Shown: positions 17,476 to 26,728 of the stretch, one piece after another | Position numbering within the stretch: position 1 is the first letter of the stretch | Layout of the letters: every line of letters begins with the position of its first letter | Assembly (NCBI GenBank): GCA_016868355.1 | Contig: VGHB01000019.1 | Coordinates: 1 to 41,667, forward strand | Direction: 5' to 3' | Source: Betaproteobacteria bacterium | Lineage (GTDB): Bacteria; Pseudomonadota; Gammaproteobacteria; Burkholderiales; Burkholderiaceae_C | Length of the DNA stretch: 41,667 nt | Program-made: the position numbers and the translations under genes | The notes under the pieces: generated by a model | Told to the model about the DNA's origin: nothing | What the model saw: only the letters and a program-made list of their open reading frames with translations | Databases searched by the model: none

Positions 17476-17492
17476 AAGTTGTCATACAACTT
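17476..17492. promoter_or_regulatory. Perfect palindrome, likely GntR operator
   Basis: AAGTTGTCATACAACTT is a perfect 7-3-7 inverted repeat whose core TTGTCATACAA fits the FadR-subfamily pattern (GT-N3-AC). It lies 41 bases upstream of the dctP start, where a repressor would block the promoter. The GntR protein encoded at 13768-14601 is the obvious candidate to bind it. I could not assign -35 and -10 boxes with confidence. Confidence 0.75.
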
Positions 17493-17940
17493 GAAATTAT
17501 GGGCACGGACAGCACGCGATCTCCTCAGGGTTTTCTCGCAACCCAGCGCGGTAAGGGGCTGTGGCGATCCAGCTTGTGCGTGGTAACAGCGCCTGGCCAG
17601 AGGTCGTGAGGCTGACCTCCTGCTTTGCACGCACCCGCAGCTGGCAACCCAACCCGCCCTCCACTGCTGGCCTAAGGCCGGGGCACCAACCTGCACGCGC
17701 TATGGGATGGCGGCATCGTGCAACACTGGCCGAGCAGGCTCACCGCGCTTGAGAAGGCAGTGGGCTCCCACACCAGATCAGCCCCCGCGGGATCAGCCCC
17801 TACAGGCAAACCCGCGCGTGGTTGGCGTGTTTGGACAGCCCCCTGTGGCAGGGCTCAGTCCTTAAGGCCCGATGGGGTGCCAAAGGTATGATTCCAGCGT
17901 GGACGCCTCCCCAGGCCACGCCGAGCGCAAAACCGTCAAC
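17493..17940. other. Intergenic region between the divergent dctP and aroQ
   Basis: About 450 bases with no convincing gene. Short frames present are not supported by recognisable sequence or start signals. It must hold the promoter of the aroQ-argH direction and the upstream part of the dctP promoter, but no strong boxes are evident. Confidence 0.5.
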
Positions 17941-18387
17941 ATGACCAAGATTCTGCTGATCAACGGCCCCAACCTGAATCTGTTGGGAAGCCGTGAGCCC
18001 GATGTGTACGGCCACACCACGCTCGCCAATCTTGAGGGGGAACTGCAGGCCCAGGCAAAGGCCGCGGGGGCTGAAATGGCGTGCTTTCAGTCCAATCACG
18101 AAGGTGCCCTGGTTGACCGCATCCAACAGGCCCGCACCGAGGGTGTGGACTGGGTGATCATCAACCCAGGCGCCTACACCCACACCAGCGTGGCTCTGCG
18201 TGATGCACTGGCCGGCACAGCGCTGCCCTTCATTGAAGTGCATATCAGCAATGTGCATGCCCGCGAACCCTTCCGGCGCCATTCCTACCTCAGCGACATT
18301 GCGCGCGGCAGCATCGTGGGCTTGGGCGTGGCCGGCTACCGCTGGGCGCTGATGCACATCTTGTCTCACCCGGCTGAAGCGCCCTGA
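17941..18387 (+). CDS. aroQ: Type II 3-dehydroquinate dehydratase AroQ
   Basis: A 148-residue protein that matches type II dehydroquinase in full. [21 protein letters not shown] holds the active-site Arg18 and catalytic Tyr23; [30 protein letters not shown] and [20 protein letters not shown] carry the remaining substrate-binding residues. It dehydrates 3-dehydroquinate to 3-dehydroshikimate in the shikimate pathway in the cytoplasm. The ATG at 17941 is the family's usual start; no good Shine-Dalgarno sequence is visible. argH follows after 23 bases. Confidence 0.95.
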   Translation: MTKILLINGPNLNLLGSREPDVYGHTTLANLEGELQAQAKAAGAEMACFQSNHEGALVDRIQQARTEGVDWVIINPGAYTHTSVALRDALAGTALPFIEVHISNVHAREPFRRHSYLSDIARGSIVGLGVAGYRWALMHILSHPAEAP

Positions 18388-18410
18388 AGCGGCACCCCCC
18401 TCGCATACCC

Positions 18411-19814
18411 ATGGCCACCAACCCTCTGGAAAACAAACAACAAGCCTGGTCGGCGCTGTTCAGCGAGCCGATGAGCGACCTGGTCACGCGCTACACCGCC
18501 AGTGTGTCCTTCGACAAGCGGCTGTGGCAGGCCGATATCGAAGGCAGCTTGGCGCACGCCGACATGCTGTGCGCGCAGGGCGTGATCACCCCGCAAGACC
18601 TGGCCGATATTCAGCGCGGCATGGCGCACATTCGGCAAGAAATTGAAAGCGGCGCCTTCGAGTGGAAGCTGGAGTTGGAAGATGTGCACCTGAACATCGA
18701 AGCCCGGCTGACGCAGTTGGTGGGCGACGCCGGCAAGCGGCTGCACACCGGCCGGTCACGCAACGATCAGGTGGCCACCGATGTGCGCCTATGGCTGCGT
18801 GGCGAAATCGACCAGCTGGCCCCATTGCTGCGCCAAATGCAGGCAAGCCTGGTGGAGCTGGCCGCCGACCATGCCCACACCATCATGCCTGGCTACACCC
18901 ACCTGCAGGTGGCGCAGCCGGTGAGCTTTGCGCACCACCTGCTGGCCTATGTGGAAATGTTCGCGCGCGATGAGCAGCGCTTGGCCGAAGTGCGCGGCCG
19001 TGTGAACAGCTTGCCCCTGGGCGCAGCGGCGCTGGCCGGCACCAGCTACCCACTGGATCGTGAACGCGTGGCCCGCACCCTGGGTTTTGAATCGGTATGC
19101 CGCAACAGCCTGGATGCGGTGAGCGACCGAGATTTCGCCATCGAGTTCAGCGCCTTTGCCGCACTGGTCATGATGCATGTCTCGCGCATCAGCGAAGAGA
19201 TCATCATTTGGATGAACCAGAACTTTGGCTACATCGACCTGGCTGACCGTTACTGCACGGGTTCGTCGATCATGCCGCAAAAGCGCAACCCCGACGTAGC
19301 CGAACTGGCGCGCGGCAAAACAGCGCGTGTGTATGGTCACCTCAACGCCTTGCTGGTGTTGATGAAGGGCCAGCCGCTGACCTACAACAAAGACAACCAA
19401 GAAGACAAGGAGCCGCTGTTCGACACAGTCGACACGGTGCGCGACACGCTGCGCATCATGGCCGAGATGGTGCAGGGCATCCGCGTGAAGCCTGAAGCGA
19501 TGAACTGCGCTGCCCTGCGCGGCTACGCCACGGCTACCGACCTGGCTGACTATCTGGTGAAGAAGGGGCTGCCCTTCCGCGACGCGCATGAGGTGGTGGC
19601 GCATGCGGTGAAAACCGCCTTGGGCCGCGGCATCGACCTCTCAGCCTTGAGCCTGGCCGAACTCCAAGCCTTTGATGCGCGCATCGAGGCCGATGTGCAC
19701 AGCGTGTTGAGCCTGGCCGGCTCACTGCAGGCCCGGCAGGTCTTGGGCGGCACCGCGCCGGTTCGAGTGTTGGAAGAAGTGCAGCGGCACCGGCTTCGCT
19801 TGGCATCTCGCTGA
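18411..19814 (+). CDS. argH: Argininosuccinate lyase ArgH
   Basis: A 467-residue protein of normal length. The fumarase/aspartase-superfamily signature [12 protein letters not shown] (near residue 284) carries the catalytic Ser. [13 protein letters not shown] and [15 protein letters not shown], with the conserved His and Thr, are the other two superfamily regions. It splits argininosuccinate to arginine and fumarate, the last step of arginine synthesis. It is intact, in contrast to the argC pseudogene earlier in the window. Confidence 0.96.
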   Translation: MATNPLENKQQAWSALFSEPMSDLVTRYTASVSFDKRLWQADIEGSLAHADMLCAQGVITPQDLADIQRGMAHIRQEIESGAFEWKLELEDVHLNIEARLTQLVGDAGKRLHTGRSRNDQVATDVRLWLRGEIDQLAPLLRQMQASLVELAADHAHTIMPGYTHLQVAQPVSFAHHLLAYVEMFARDEQRLAEVRGRVNSLPLGAAALAGTSYPLDRERVARTLGFESVCRNSLDAVSDRDFAIEFSAFAALVMMHVSRISEEIIIWMNQNFGYIDLADRYCTGSSIMPQKRNPDVAELARGKTARVYGHLNALLVLMKGQPLTYNKDNQEDKEPLFDTVDTVRDTLRIMAEMVQGIRVKPEAMNCAALRGYATATDLADYLVKKGLPFRDAHEVVAHAVKTALGRGIDLSALSLAELQAFDARIEADVHSVLSLAGSLQARQVLGGTAPVRVLEEVQRHRLRLASR

Positions 19815-20232
19815 GCCGGATGGCGCTCACATCGGGCTGGCTCAGTGCGCCCTTCACCTACGCCTCGGAGCATGGAATTTTCCTCTGAGCTGCGTTGCTC
19901 GACCAGCGATGTAGCCCGATTCACGCTGCCCTGTTTCAGCTCCCCAAGCAGCGAATAGGGAATCAGGTGAAGCAGTTGCACAACTTGCCCGTGCAGCTGA
20001 CTTGGTGCTGGCGTTTCTGAGCAGCTTTCGCCCCATCCGAGTGTCGATACCTTTACGGTGGGTGCTCATGGCAAACAAGGCGACGTTACGCAATGAACAG
20101 TGCGGGTTGGGTGCAGAACGGGTTGGTTGATGTACGCACCCCACAACCGAGGGTTTTACCTGCGGTTTTCCGAGGGTTTTACCTGCGGTTTTCAGCCTTG
20201 CAAAAACCGCCGAAGTTCCATATCGTTGTACT
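19815..20232. other. Intergenic region after argH
   Basis: About 420 bases without a supported gene. Just after the argH stop, CTGAGCC (19811-19817) and GGCTCAG (19839-19845) can form a weak hairpin. Further on lies a 23-base tandem duplication (20148-20193), whose second copy can pair (GCGGTTTT) with AAAACCGC about ten bases downstream. The minus-strand frames here do not resemble proteins. Confidence 0.5.
20148..20193. repeat. Exact tandem duplication, 2 x 23 bases
   Basis: The unit at 20148-20170 begins CGAGGGTTTTACCTGC and is repeated without change at 20171-20193. It lies about 40 bases upstream of the first LacI-type operator of the receptor operon. Function is unknown; it could be a simple duplication or part of an upstream control region. 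Confidence 0.85.
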
Positions 20233-20246
20233 TGAAAGCGGTTTCA
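20233..20246. promoter_or_regulatory. Degenerate LacI-type operator upstream of the receptor gene
   Basis: TGAAAGCGGTTTCA differs from the perfect palindrome TGAAAGCGCTTTCA by a single base at the centre. It lies 34 bases (centre to centre) upstream of the perfect site at 20267, that is, just over three helical turns, so two repressor dimers could sit on nearly the same face. Confidence 0.65.
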
Positions 20247-20257
20247 TGTGAGCGTTT

Positions 20258-20286
20258 TTGCATTTTTGAAAGCGCTTTCATAAATG
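20258..20286 (+). promoter_or_regulatory. Candidate promoter of the receptor operon
   Basis: A weak -35-like TTGCAT (20258-20263) and a -10-like TAAATG (20281-20286) are separated by 17 bases, and that spacer contains the operator 20267-20280. The boxes are poor matches. The same geometry recurs at the ABC-transporter promoter, which is the main reason for the call. If right, the ATG at 20284 cannot be the start of the receptor gene. Confidence 0.4.
20267..20280. promoter_or_regulatory. LacI-type operator, receptor operon
   Basis: TGAAAGCGCTTTCA is a perfect 14-base palindrome with the central CG step typical of LacI-family operators. The identical sequence occurs at 28315 and 41405 and a one-base variant at 38400, all next to glucan-utilisation genes. 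The LacI-family protein encoded at 34960-36027 is the likely ligand. Confidence 0.85.
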
Positions 20287-20313
20287 CCCCACCCCTTACC
20301 TCGGGAGCTCCCA

Positions 20314-23292
20314 ATGCGTTCAAGTGCCCGTTGTTCAGTGCGCCGCCCCAAACTGAACCCTCTAGTCGCAGCCTGCGGCGTCCTTCTCAGCTCACTTTCT
20401 GCCCAAAGCTACGCGCAGGCACCCGAGAAAGAAGGGGCCCAAGCATCGGAGTCGGTTGTTGTAACTGGAGTTCGCAAAAGCCTTGAGTCCTCTTTGGACC
20501 TCAAGCGCGGCGCACGTGGTCTAGTCGACGGGATCGTGGCGGAAGACATTGGCAAGTTCCCGGATACGAACCTCGCTGAATCGCTGGGCCGTATCAGCGG
20601 CGTTTCGATCGAGCGCAGCAACGGCGAAGGAACGCGAATTACCGTTCGTGGCATCGGGCCGGACTTCAATTTGGTGCTCCTCAATGGCCGCCAAATGCCA
20701 GGCTCCAACTTTGACGGTGGCCCGCCCTCCTCCCGTTCGTTCGACTTCTCCAACCTGGCCTCCGACGGCATTGCCGCCTTGGAGGTCTACAAGACCAGTC
20801 GCGCAAGCAGCCCAACCGGGGGTATGGGCGCCACTGTGAACGTGCGTACCCAGCGCCCCTTTGACATCAAGGAAACCATTGCCCAAGTGGGCGTGAAGAT
20901 GGTTGCCGACGAAACGGCTCGCAATGTTCCGCTGGAGCAGCAAGGCAAGCGCGCAACGCCCGAAATCAACGGCATTTACAGCACGGTGTCCAACGACGGC
21001 ACCCTGGGTATCTCGTTGATGGGAACCTATCAGGTTCGTGATTCCGGCTATTCACAGGCTGCAGTGACCAGCGGCTGGAAAACCTTCAGTGGAAAGACGG
21101 ACAACGATTGGGGCGGCGGCAATGCAGCTTGGGGTGGTCTGCCTCCGGCATCCTGGAACGCCATCAAGAACCGGCCTGCTGCAAACTCCATCTACAGCGT
21201 TCCGCAAAATTTGAACTATTCTTTCACGGGCGTCCACCGAGAGCGGATCAACGGTCAAGCAGTCATCCAAGTAAAGCCTGCGCAAGATGTGGTGGCTACG
21301 CTGGACTTCTTTATGTCGGAGCAGAAATTCCGTCAACGCCGCAACGACCTTTCCGCCTGGTTCAATTACGGCGGCCAGTTTGGTGAGTACCAGACTGGTT
21401 CGCCCTCCTCGCCGATCATCTACGGCGAAAAGATGACGAATTCGGACGTGGCTATGGGTGGGTCATCCATCCAGACCAAGGTTCAAAATCGACAGGTGGG
21501 TTTGAATCTGAAGTGGAAGGCGTCTAACGCGTTGAATTTTGACTTCGATGCGCACCACTCCACCGCCATGTCTGGAGCTGATGGTCCGATGGGTACGTCG
21601 GCGGTGCTGGGTACAGCCTCACTCAATCGAGGAGACACCTACGTCGACTTCAGCAATAAGTTCCCGGTTCTCAATATCGTAGGCGGCGCATTAAATCCCG
21701 CACTGCAAGAACTGCAAGGCTCCGTATTCAGCAATAGCCTTCAGAGGAACGAAGTCAATCAAGTGCAAACCAAAGGCACTTGGAAAATCAACGGAGACAG
21801 CAGCCTAGACTTTGGCGTCTCGCTGACTGATGTGAAGAACCGGTCGGCGTTTGCAAACGTTCAGCGAGACACTTGGGGGGGTGGCGCGGCGGGAGGGCCT
21901 GCGGCGATGCCCGACAACATTTGGCGTGCTGATTCAATAAGCCGATACTTCGGCAGCATCCCGGGATCCAGCGACCCTCGATTGTTTAACCAGTTCTTTG
22001 GGTGGAACTTTGACGCTGTTCGGGCTGCCGCCATAAAGTCACTCGGATCAGACTCATTGCTAAAGGCCTCATTCGATTTTACGGATGACTTCCGCACCAC
22101 GGAGCGGTCGCAAGCGGCCTTTGCACAGTACAACTTGGGCTGGGACTGGCACGTGCCGATGGACCTCGGTCTTGGTCTTCGGTACGAGCGCACAAAAGTC
22201 CAATCACCAAGCATAGAGTCGATTCCTACGGCTGTTCGCTGGGTGGCTGATAACGAACTGCCGATCACCTTCAGCGGCACACGGGCTGTATCACGTTCGG
22301 GGGAGTACGGTTATGTCTTGCCCTCGATTGATTGGAGCGCGGACTTGGCCGTCAACACCAAGCTGCGTGTGAGCCACGGCAAAACCATAGGCCGCCCAGG
22401 CTGGGCTGCTATCCAGGGTGGCCAAACGGTAATCGGCATTGCCCGCATTGAAGGTGGGTACGGTTCAGTGGGTGAACCCAATCTCAAGCCATTGCAGTCT
22501 TCAAACTGGGACTTTTCGGCTGAGCACTACTATGCCAAGGGTAGTTATGCGGCCATCAGTTACTTTTTGAAATCAATTAAGGATTACAACGAAAACACCC
22601 TGGATCCGCGTAACATCAACAACATACGCACTCCAATCGGCGGGGCTTACTACCAGCAGGCTGTTCAGAAGGGTGGCTGCGCGCCCAATAACTCGGGCTG
22701 CATCCGCCAATACATCTTTGCCAATCTCGCCAATTCCCCCGGGGTGGATGCGGTCAACAAGGTGATCACAGGCTTGCCAACGGATCCCTTGATGGTCTTC
22801 CAGATGGGAACCTACAAGAACAATTTACGCACCAGCAAGCTCAACGGGGTGGAGGTCAATCTACAGCACATTTTTGGTGGTAGCGGATTTGGCGCCTCTG
22901 CCAACTTCACCAAGGTACGCTCTAACCTCAGCTACGACAACAACAAGGCGGGCGCACAGACCGATGTCTTGGTAGGGCTGGGCGATTCGGGTAATTTAGT
23001 GGGCTTCTATGAGACCGCGGATTACAGCGCCCGCCTTGCCTATAACTGGCGCGGCAAATTCCTCGTGGCCAACTTCGGCGGTGCTGAGGGCGCTCAGCCG
23101 CTCTACGTGGAGCCCTACGGCCAGTTTGATCTGAGCGTAGGCTACAACTGGGACAAGAATCTGCGCTTGCAGTTCGAGGCGATCAACCTGACTGATTCCT
23201 ATGTGCGCACGCACCTTCGCAACGAAAACCAGATCGGGTCAGTGACGCAGTTGGGCCGCCGCTTCATGATCGGCGCGCGCTACAAGTTTTAA
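20314..23292 (+). CDS. TonB-dependent receptor for beta-glucan oligosaccharides
   Basis: A 992-residue outer-membrane protein. A signal peptide ends near AQSYAQA, and ESVVVTG is a TonB-box-like segment. The plug domain runs from KSLESSLDLKR through IVAEDIGKFPDTNLAESLGRISGVSI and ITVRGIGPDFNLVLLNGRQMP, the hallmark of the large Xanthomonas/Caulobacter-type carbohydrate receptors. A long 22-strand barrel follows, with the final Phe (RFMIGARYKF) required for barrel assembly. The start at 20314 is chosen over the in-frame ATG at 20284 because GGGAG lies upstream of it and the signal peptide begins there. The ligand is inferred from the neighbours as laminari-oligosaccharides. TonB and ExbBD are not in the window. 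Confidence 0.92.
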   Translation: MRSSARCSVRRPKLNPLVAACGVLLSSLSAQSYAQAPEKEGAQASESVVVTGVRKSLESSLDLKRGARGLVDGIVAEDIGKFPDTNLAESLGRISGVSIERSNGEGTRITVRGIGPDFNLVLLNGRQMPGSNFDGGPPSSRSFDFSNLASDGIAALEVYKTSRASSPTGGMGATVNVRTQRPFDIKETIAQVGVKMVADETARNVPLEQQGKRATPEINGIYSTVSNDGTLGISLMGTYQVRDSGYSQAAVTSGWKTFSGKTDNDWGGGNAAWGGLPPASWNAIKNRPAANSIYSVPQNLNYSFTGVHRERINGQAVIQVKPAQDVVATLDFFMSEQKFRQRRNDLSAWFNYGGQFGEYQTGSPSSPIIYGEKMTNSDVAMGGSSIQTKVQNRQVGLNLKWKASNALNFDFDAHHSTAMSGADGPMGTSAVLGTASLNRGDTYVDFSNKFPVLNIVGGALNPALQELQGSVFSNSLQRNEVNQVQTKGTWKINGDSSLDFGVSLTDVKNRSAFANVQRDTWGGGAAGGPAAMPDNIWRADSISRYFGSIPGSSDPRLFNQFFGWNFDAVRAAAIKSLGSDSLLKASFDFTDDFRTTERSQAAFAQYNLGWDWHVPMDLGLGLRYERTKVQSPSIESIPTAVRWVADNELPITFSGTRAVSRSGEYGYVLPSIDWSADLAVNTKLRVSHGKTIGRPGWAAIQGGQTVIGIARIEGGYGSVGEPNLKPLQSSNWDFSAEHYYAKGSYAAISYFLKSIKDYNENTLDPRNINNIRTPIGGAYYQQAVQKGGCAPNNSGCIRQYIFANLANSPGVDAVNKVITGLPTDPLMVFQMGTYKNNLRTSKLNGVEVNLQHIFGGSGFGASANFTKVRSNLSYDNNKAGAQTDVLVGLGDSGNLVGFYETADYSARLAYNWRGKFLVANFGGAEGAQPLYVEPYGQFDLSVGYNWDKNLRLQFEAINLTDSYVRTHLRNENQIGSVTQLGRRFMIGARYKF

Positions 23293-23301
23293 GCCCTGTT
23301 A

Positions 23302-23328
23302 GCAGGTCGGCTCTTTGAGCCGACCTGC
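23302..23328 (+). terminator. Strong hairpin after the receptor gene
   Basis: GCAGGTCGGCTC-TTT-GAGCCGACCTGC is a perfect 12-pair stem with a three-base loop, ten bases after the receptor stop. No U-run follows, so it is probably a partial terminator or a 3' stabiliser. It would let the receptor be made in excess over the halogenase, SapC and cupin proteins downstream. This 183-base gap holds nothing else I recognise. Confidence 0.75.
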
Positions 23329-23474
23329 CACCTAACGCTGGGTGTTTTGCCACAATCAAGACTGGAAAGAACTTGCTTTCAGGATCGGTTTCTATCGGCT
23401 GAGCTGTAGACAATCAACAGCTGCCGACGATGTCAGGTGCGGGGTCTGAGTTGTAAGGTGGTAAAGGCTGGATC

Positions 23475-25004
23475 GTGAATGACCGACTGCGCAAGGTTGT
23501 GGTGCTGGGCGGAGGCTCAGCGGGTTGGTTAGTGGCTGCCCTATTGGCGGCTGAACACCCCGACCTTCACATCACGCTGATCGAATCGGGCGATGTGCCC
23601 ATCATCGGCGTCGGTGAAGGCACTTGGCCATCCATGCGCGATACCTTGCGCCGCATTGGGCTGTCTGAGACAGCGTTCATTCGCCAGTGCGATGTAGCCT
23701 TCAAGCAGGGCTCGCGATTTGACGGCTGGGCCGGTGGTGCGGCTGGCGAGGGAGAAGACCGCTACTACCATCCCTTCATGTTGCCCGTGGGCCATGATGA
23801 CGCCGATCTGGTTCAGGCCTGGATGAGCACACAGAGCGAGTGTTCCTTCGCAGATGTTGTCAGTCCATCGGTTCAAGTCTGTGAGGCAGGCAGAGCGCCC
23901 AAGCAAGCCCAAACCCCTGAATTCGGAGCCGTTGCCAACTACGGCTACCACTTTGATGCTGCTCGCTTTGGGCAAATTCTGCGCGAGCACGCCTGCGGTC
24001 AGTTGGGCGTTCACCATGTCATAGACCACATGGAAGGTGTGCGCTCCTCAGAAGTCGGTGATATCGCTGCTTTGCAGACGCGCGCGCATGGCGAAATCGA
24101 GGCGGATCTTTTCGTTGACTGCTCGGGGCTCGCCTCGCTGCTGATCGGTCGACACTTCGGCGTTCCTCTGAAAAGTGAACGCGATGTGCTATTCAACGAC
24201 GCCGCGCTCCCTGTGCAGGTGCCGTATGCCAGGATCGATGGCCCGCTGGCCACGTGCACCATCGCCACGGCTTGGGCCAAGGGGTGGATATGGGACATTG
24301 GTCTGCCCTCTCGGCGCGGTGTAGGTTGTGTCTTTTCGCGCGAGCACGCCAGTGAAGACGAAGCGCAGGCGGCGTTGCAGGCCTATTTGGACGCCAGCGG
24401 TGCCCCAGCAGAGCGGCCTGCTCCTCGGCTGATCCACTTCGACCCCGGCTACCGAAAGCAGTTCTGGGTACGCAATTGCGTGGCCATTGGCCTTTCCTCC
24501 GGCTTCATCGAACCCCTAGAAGCTTCCGCCTTGGCGATGGTGGAGCTCTCGGTGCAACGGCTGTGTGACGAACTGCCGATGACACGCCAAAGCATGGACG
24601 CGGTGGCCCGTCGTTTCAATGATGACTTCAGCTACCGATGGGCCCGTATCATCGACTTTCTCAAGTTGCACTACGCACTGACCCGTCGAGACGACAGCGA
24701 CTATTGGCGCGCGCATCGCGATCCGACCAGTTGGCCTGAGCGCCTGCGCGAGCTGTTGCCAATGTGGCAGCTCCGGCCCCCTGCGCGTCACGACTTTGGG
24801 CGTATCGACGAAGTCTTTCCGGCGGTCAGTTACCAGTACGTTTTGTACGGCATGGGTTTTCGCCCCAAGCACCAGCCACTTTCCGATGCCAAGCTCGGTC
24901 AAGCAAAGAGCTGCTTCGAGGAGGCGGCTCATCTCAAACGCCGTTTACTCACCGGTCTGCCAGGCCACCGCAGCCTCATCGACTACATTCAAAAGAGTGC
25001 CTGA
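23475..25004 (+). CDS. FAD-dependent tryptophan-halogenase-like protein 1
   Basis: A 509-residue flavoprotein of the Trp_halogenase family. The FAD loop GGGSAGW is at residues 12-18, IGVGEGTWPSMRDTLRRIG follows, and Lys77 in DVAFKQGSRFDGW aligns with the lysine that carries the chloramine/hypohalite in true halogenases. The diagnostic WxWxIP motif is altered to WIWDIGLP (271-278). FIEPLEASALAMVE matches the active-site Glu region. Members of this type travel with carbohydrate TonB receptors in Caulobacter- and Xanthomonas-like bacteria; their reaction is not established to my knowledge. The start is GTG 23475. The gene ends in TGATG, overlapping the SapC start. Confidence 0.85.
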   Translation: MNDRLRKVVVLGGGSAGWLVAALLAAEHPDLHITLIESGDVPIIGVGEGTWPSMRDTLRRIGLSETAFIRQCDVAFKQGSRFDGWAGGAAGEGEDRYYHPFMLPVGHDDADLVQAWMSTQSECSFADVVSPSVQVCEAGRAPKQAQTPEFGAVANYGYHFDAARFGQILREHACGQLGVHHVIDHMEGVRSSEVGDIAALQTRAHGEIEADLFVDCSGLASLLIGRHFGVPLKSERDVLFNDAALPVQVPYARIDGPLATCTIATAWAKGWIWDIGLPSRRGVGCVFSREHASEDEAQAALQAYLDASGAPAERPAPRLIHFDPGYRKQFWVRNCVAIGLSSGFIEPLEASALAMVELSVQRLCDELPMTRQSMDAVARRFNDDFSYRWARIIDFLKLHYALTRRDDSDYWRAHRDPTSWPERLRELLPMWQLRPPARHDFGRIDEVFPAVSYQYVLYGMGFRPKHQPLSDAKLGQAKSCFEEAAHLKRRLLTGLPGHRSLIDYIQKSA

Positions 25005-25714
25005 TGTCCCGTCCCACCTTGCTCGATAACGTCACCCATCGTGACTTGCGCGTTCGCCCCGAGCGCTCTGCAGCCCTGGGAGATGCTCGCCATTACGCCC
25101 TGGCGCTACCAGCTGAGTTTCGCCATCTGCAGGCACACTTTCCCATCGTCTTCCAGCACGTTGAGGGAGACGTGGGGTTTCAACCCATCGTCCTTTTCGG
25201 GTTGCAGGAAGGGCAAAACCTGTTCTTGACGGATGCAGGCTGGGATGCAACCGCCGTTCCGATGGCCATGCAACGTGAACCCTTCCTGATCGGTCGTGCT
25301 TCGGACGACACCCTCCAACTTCACATTGACATGGACAGCCCGCGTATCGTTAGGCTTGGCGAGGGCGAGGCCGGCACGGCCCTGTTCATGCCGCATGGTG
25401 GATTCAGTGAATACCTCGAGCAGGTGGTGCGGCTGATGGAAAGCCTTCACGAGCAGGCGCAGAACTTGCCGGCGTTCATTGAGGCACTCATGAGCCACCA
25501 GTTGCTTGAACCGTTTGTGCTTGATATGGAAATGCCCGGAGGGCAGCAAGCGCGGCTGACGGGGCTATTTACGATCAACGAGGAGCGCTTGGCTTCCCTG
25601 CCTGGATCGGTATTGGAAGTGCTATCCCAAGATGGTCATCTGATGCCCATATTCCTACAGATCGCATCTCTGTCGCAGTTGCCCATGTTGGCGGAGCGCG
25701 CAGCACGCCGTTGA
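25004..25714 (+). CDS. SapC-like protein
   Basis: A 236-residue soluble protein of the SapC family, named after a Campylobacter S-layer locus, a name that does not define the role here. Conserved stretches are HYALALPAEFRHLQAHFPIVF (mid-protein start of the family), FLIGRASDDTLQLHIDMDSPRI and GLFTINEERLASLP near the C-terminus, where the family usually has 'L..ID...L..L'. It has no signal peptide or membrane segment, so it is probably cytoplasmic. The start at 25004 overlaps the halogenase stop (TGATG). SapC proteins recur beside TonB receptors and tryptophan-halogenase-like proteins, which argues for a shared function. Confidence 0.82.
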   Translation: MSRPTLLDNVTHRDLRVRPERSAALGDARHYALALPAEFRHLQAHFPIVFQHVEGDVGFQPIVLFGLQEGQNLFLTDAGWDATAVPMAMQREPFLIGRASDDTLQLHIDMDSPRIVRLGEGEAGTALFMPHGGFSEYLEQVVRLMESLHEQAQNLPAFIEALMSHQLLEPFVLDMEMPGGQQARLTGLFTINEERLASLPGSVLEVLSQDGHLMPIFLQIASLSQLPMLAERAARR

Positions 25715-25720
25715 ATTCCG

Positions 25721-26728
25721 ATGAAAGACATACCAGCCTGGACTGGCCCCTTTGACCCGAATGACCTACCGAGCGACCTGTTGGCCGCCGGTAGACCGTT
25801 TGTCGTGCGCGGCGGCTTTTCGCACTGGCCGGTTGTTCAGGCGGCGCGGCAATCTGAGGTGGCCCTGGCGCGCTATCTCATGGGTCTCTACAACGGTGTT
25901 CATGTCGCACTTTTCGAACTGGTGCCGCAAGCCAATGGTCGCGTGTTTTATGCAGACGAGTCGTTGACCAGTTTCAACTTTCGTCGACACGCCGCCACGC
26001 TCGATCAGGTGCTCAAGGGACTGATCGGAGTAGCGCTAAGCGAAGAGCCGCCGGGCCTGTATGTCGGCTCTACTACCGTGGAAGCCGTACTGCCCGGATT
26101 TCTCGGCGCCAACGCCATAGGCTTGGGTGACCGGGACGCACTGGTCAGCCTATGGTTGGGCAACCGCACGCGGATCGCTGCGCACTACGACTTGCCGGAC
26201 AACTTCGCCATTGTGGCGGCGGGGCGGCGGCACTTCACCGTTTTTCCGCCCGACCAAGTCCACAACCTCTACATGGGACCACTCGACCCCACGCCTGCCG
26301 GACAACCCGTCAGCCTCGTCGATTTTCACCAGCCCGACCTGCAACGCTTTCCTCGTTTCGCCAAGGCTTGGGAAGCCGGTGAGCAGGCGGTGCTGGAGCC
26401 GGGTGACGCCCTCTTCATTCCCAGCATGTGGTTTCACCACATCGAAAGCCTGGACGCCGTCAACCTTCTGATCAATGCCTGGTGGCGCCAAGTTCCCGAA
26501 TACGTCGACTCTCCTCTGAGCGCCCTACGATTGGCCCTGATGACCTTACGTGATCTGCCCGAGAGGGAGCGTCGACTTTGGGAGAACCACTTTCAGCATT
26601 TCGTTTTCGGCGCAGACGAAAGTACCTGGGCGCATATCCCCGAAGCCGCGCGCGGTGTTCTGGGACCCATTGATGAGAACCTGTCGCGTCAATCACGCGC
26701 CCAACTTTTGAATCAACTCAAGCGATGA
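25721..26728 (+). CDS. Cupin_8/JmjC-like oxygenase-fold protein
   Basis: A 335-residue protein with the JmjC-like cupin fold. His155-Tyr-Asp157 (HYD in RIAAHYDLPDNF) is the HxD iron motif, FTVFPPDQVHNLYMGP is the family's conserved stretch, and His239/His240 in FIPSMWFHHIESL supply the distal ligand; NLLINAWW closes the core. Proteins of this fold are Fe(II)/2-oxoglutarate hydroxylases acting on protein side chains or small molecules, and all three ligand positions look intact. It lies six bases after sapC and overlaps the second halogenase gene by four bases. Confidence 0.82.
   Translation: MKDIPAWTGPFDPNDLPSDLLAAGRPFVVRGGFSHWPVVQAARQSEVALARYLMGLYNGVHVALFELVPQANGRVFYADESLTSFNFRRHAATLDQVLKGLIGVALSEEPPGLYVGSTTVEAVLPGFLGANAIGLGDRDALVSLWLGNRTRIAAHYDLPDNFAIVAAGRRHFTVFPPDQVHNLYMGPLDPTPAGQPVSLVDFHQPDLQRFPRFAKAWEAGEQAVLEPGDALFIPSMWFHHIESLDAVNLLINAWWRQVPEYVDSPLSALRLALMTLRDLPERERRLWENHFQHFVFGADESTWAHIPEAARGVLGPIDENLSRQSRAQLLNQLKR

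Noticed and set aside
18789-19604. 271-residue minus-strand frame inside argH
   Set aside because: Antisense to a complete argininosuccinate lyase with all signatures; no independent support.
19854-20144. 96-residue minus-strand frame after argH
   Set aside because: No recognisable motif, no ribosome site, and a composition like random GC-rich DNA.
20148-20193. CRISPR-like repeats
   Set aside because: Only two adjacent copies with no spacers and no cas genes.
20284-20313. Upstream ATG for the TonB receptor
   Set aside because: No Shine-Dalgarno sequence, and it falls in the likely -10 region; the ATG at 20314 has both a ribosome site and the signal peptide.
23362-23383. GAAAG-N6-CTTTC as another LacI operator before halogenase 1
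   Set aside because: The spacing and centre differ from the regulon palindrome; it could at most form a small hairpin.
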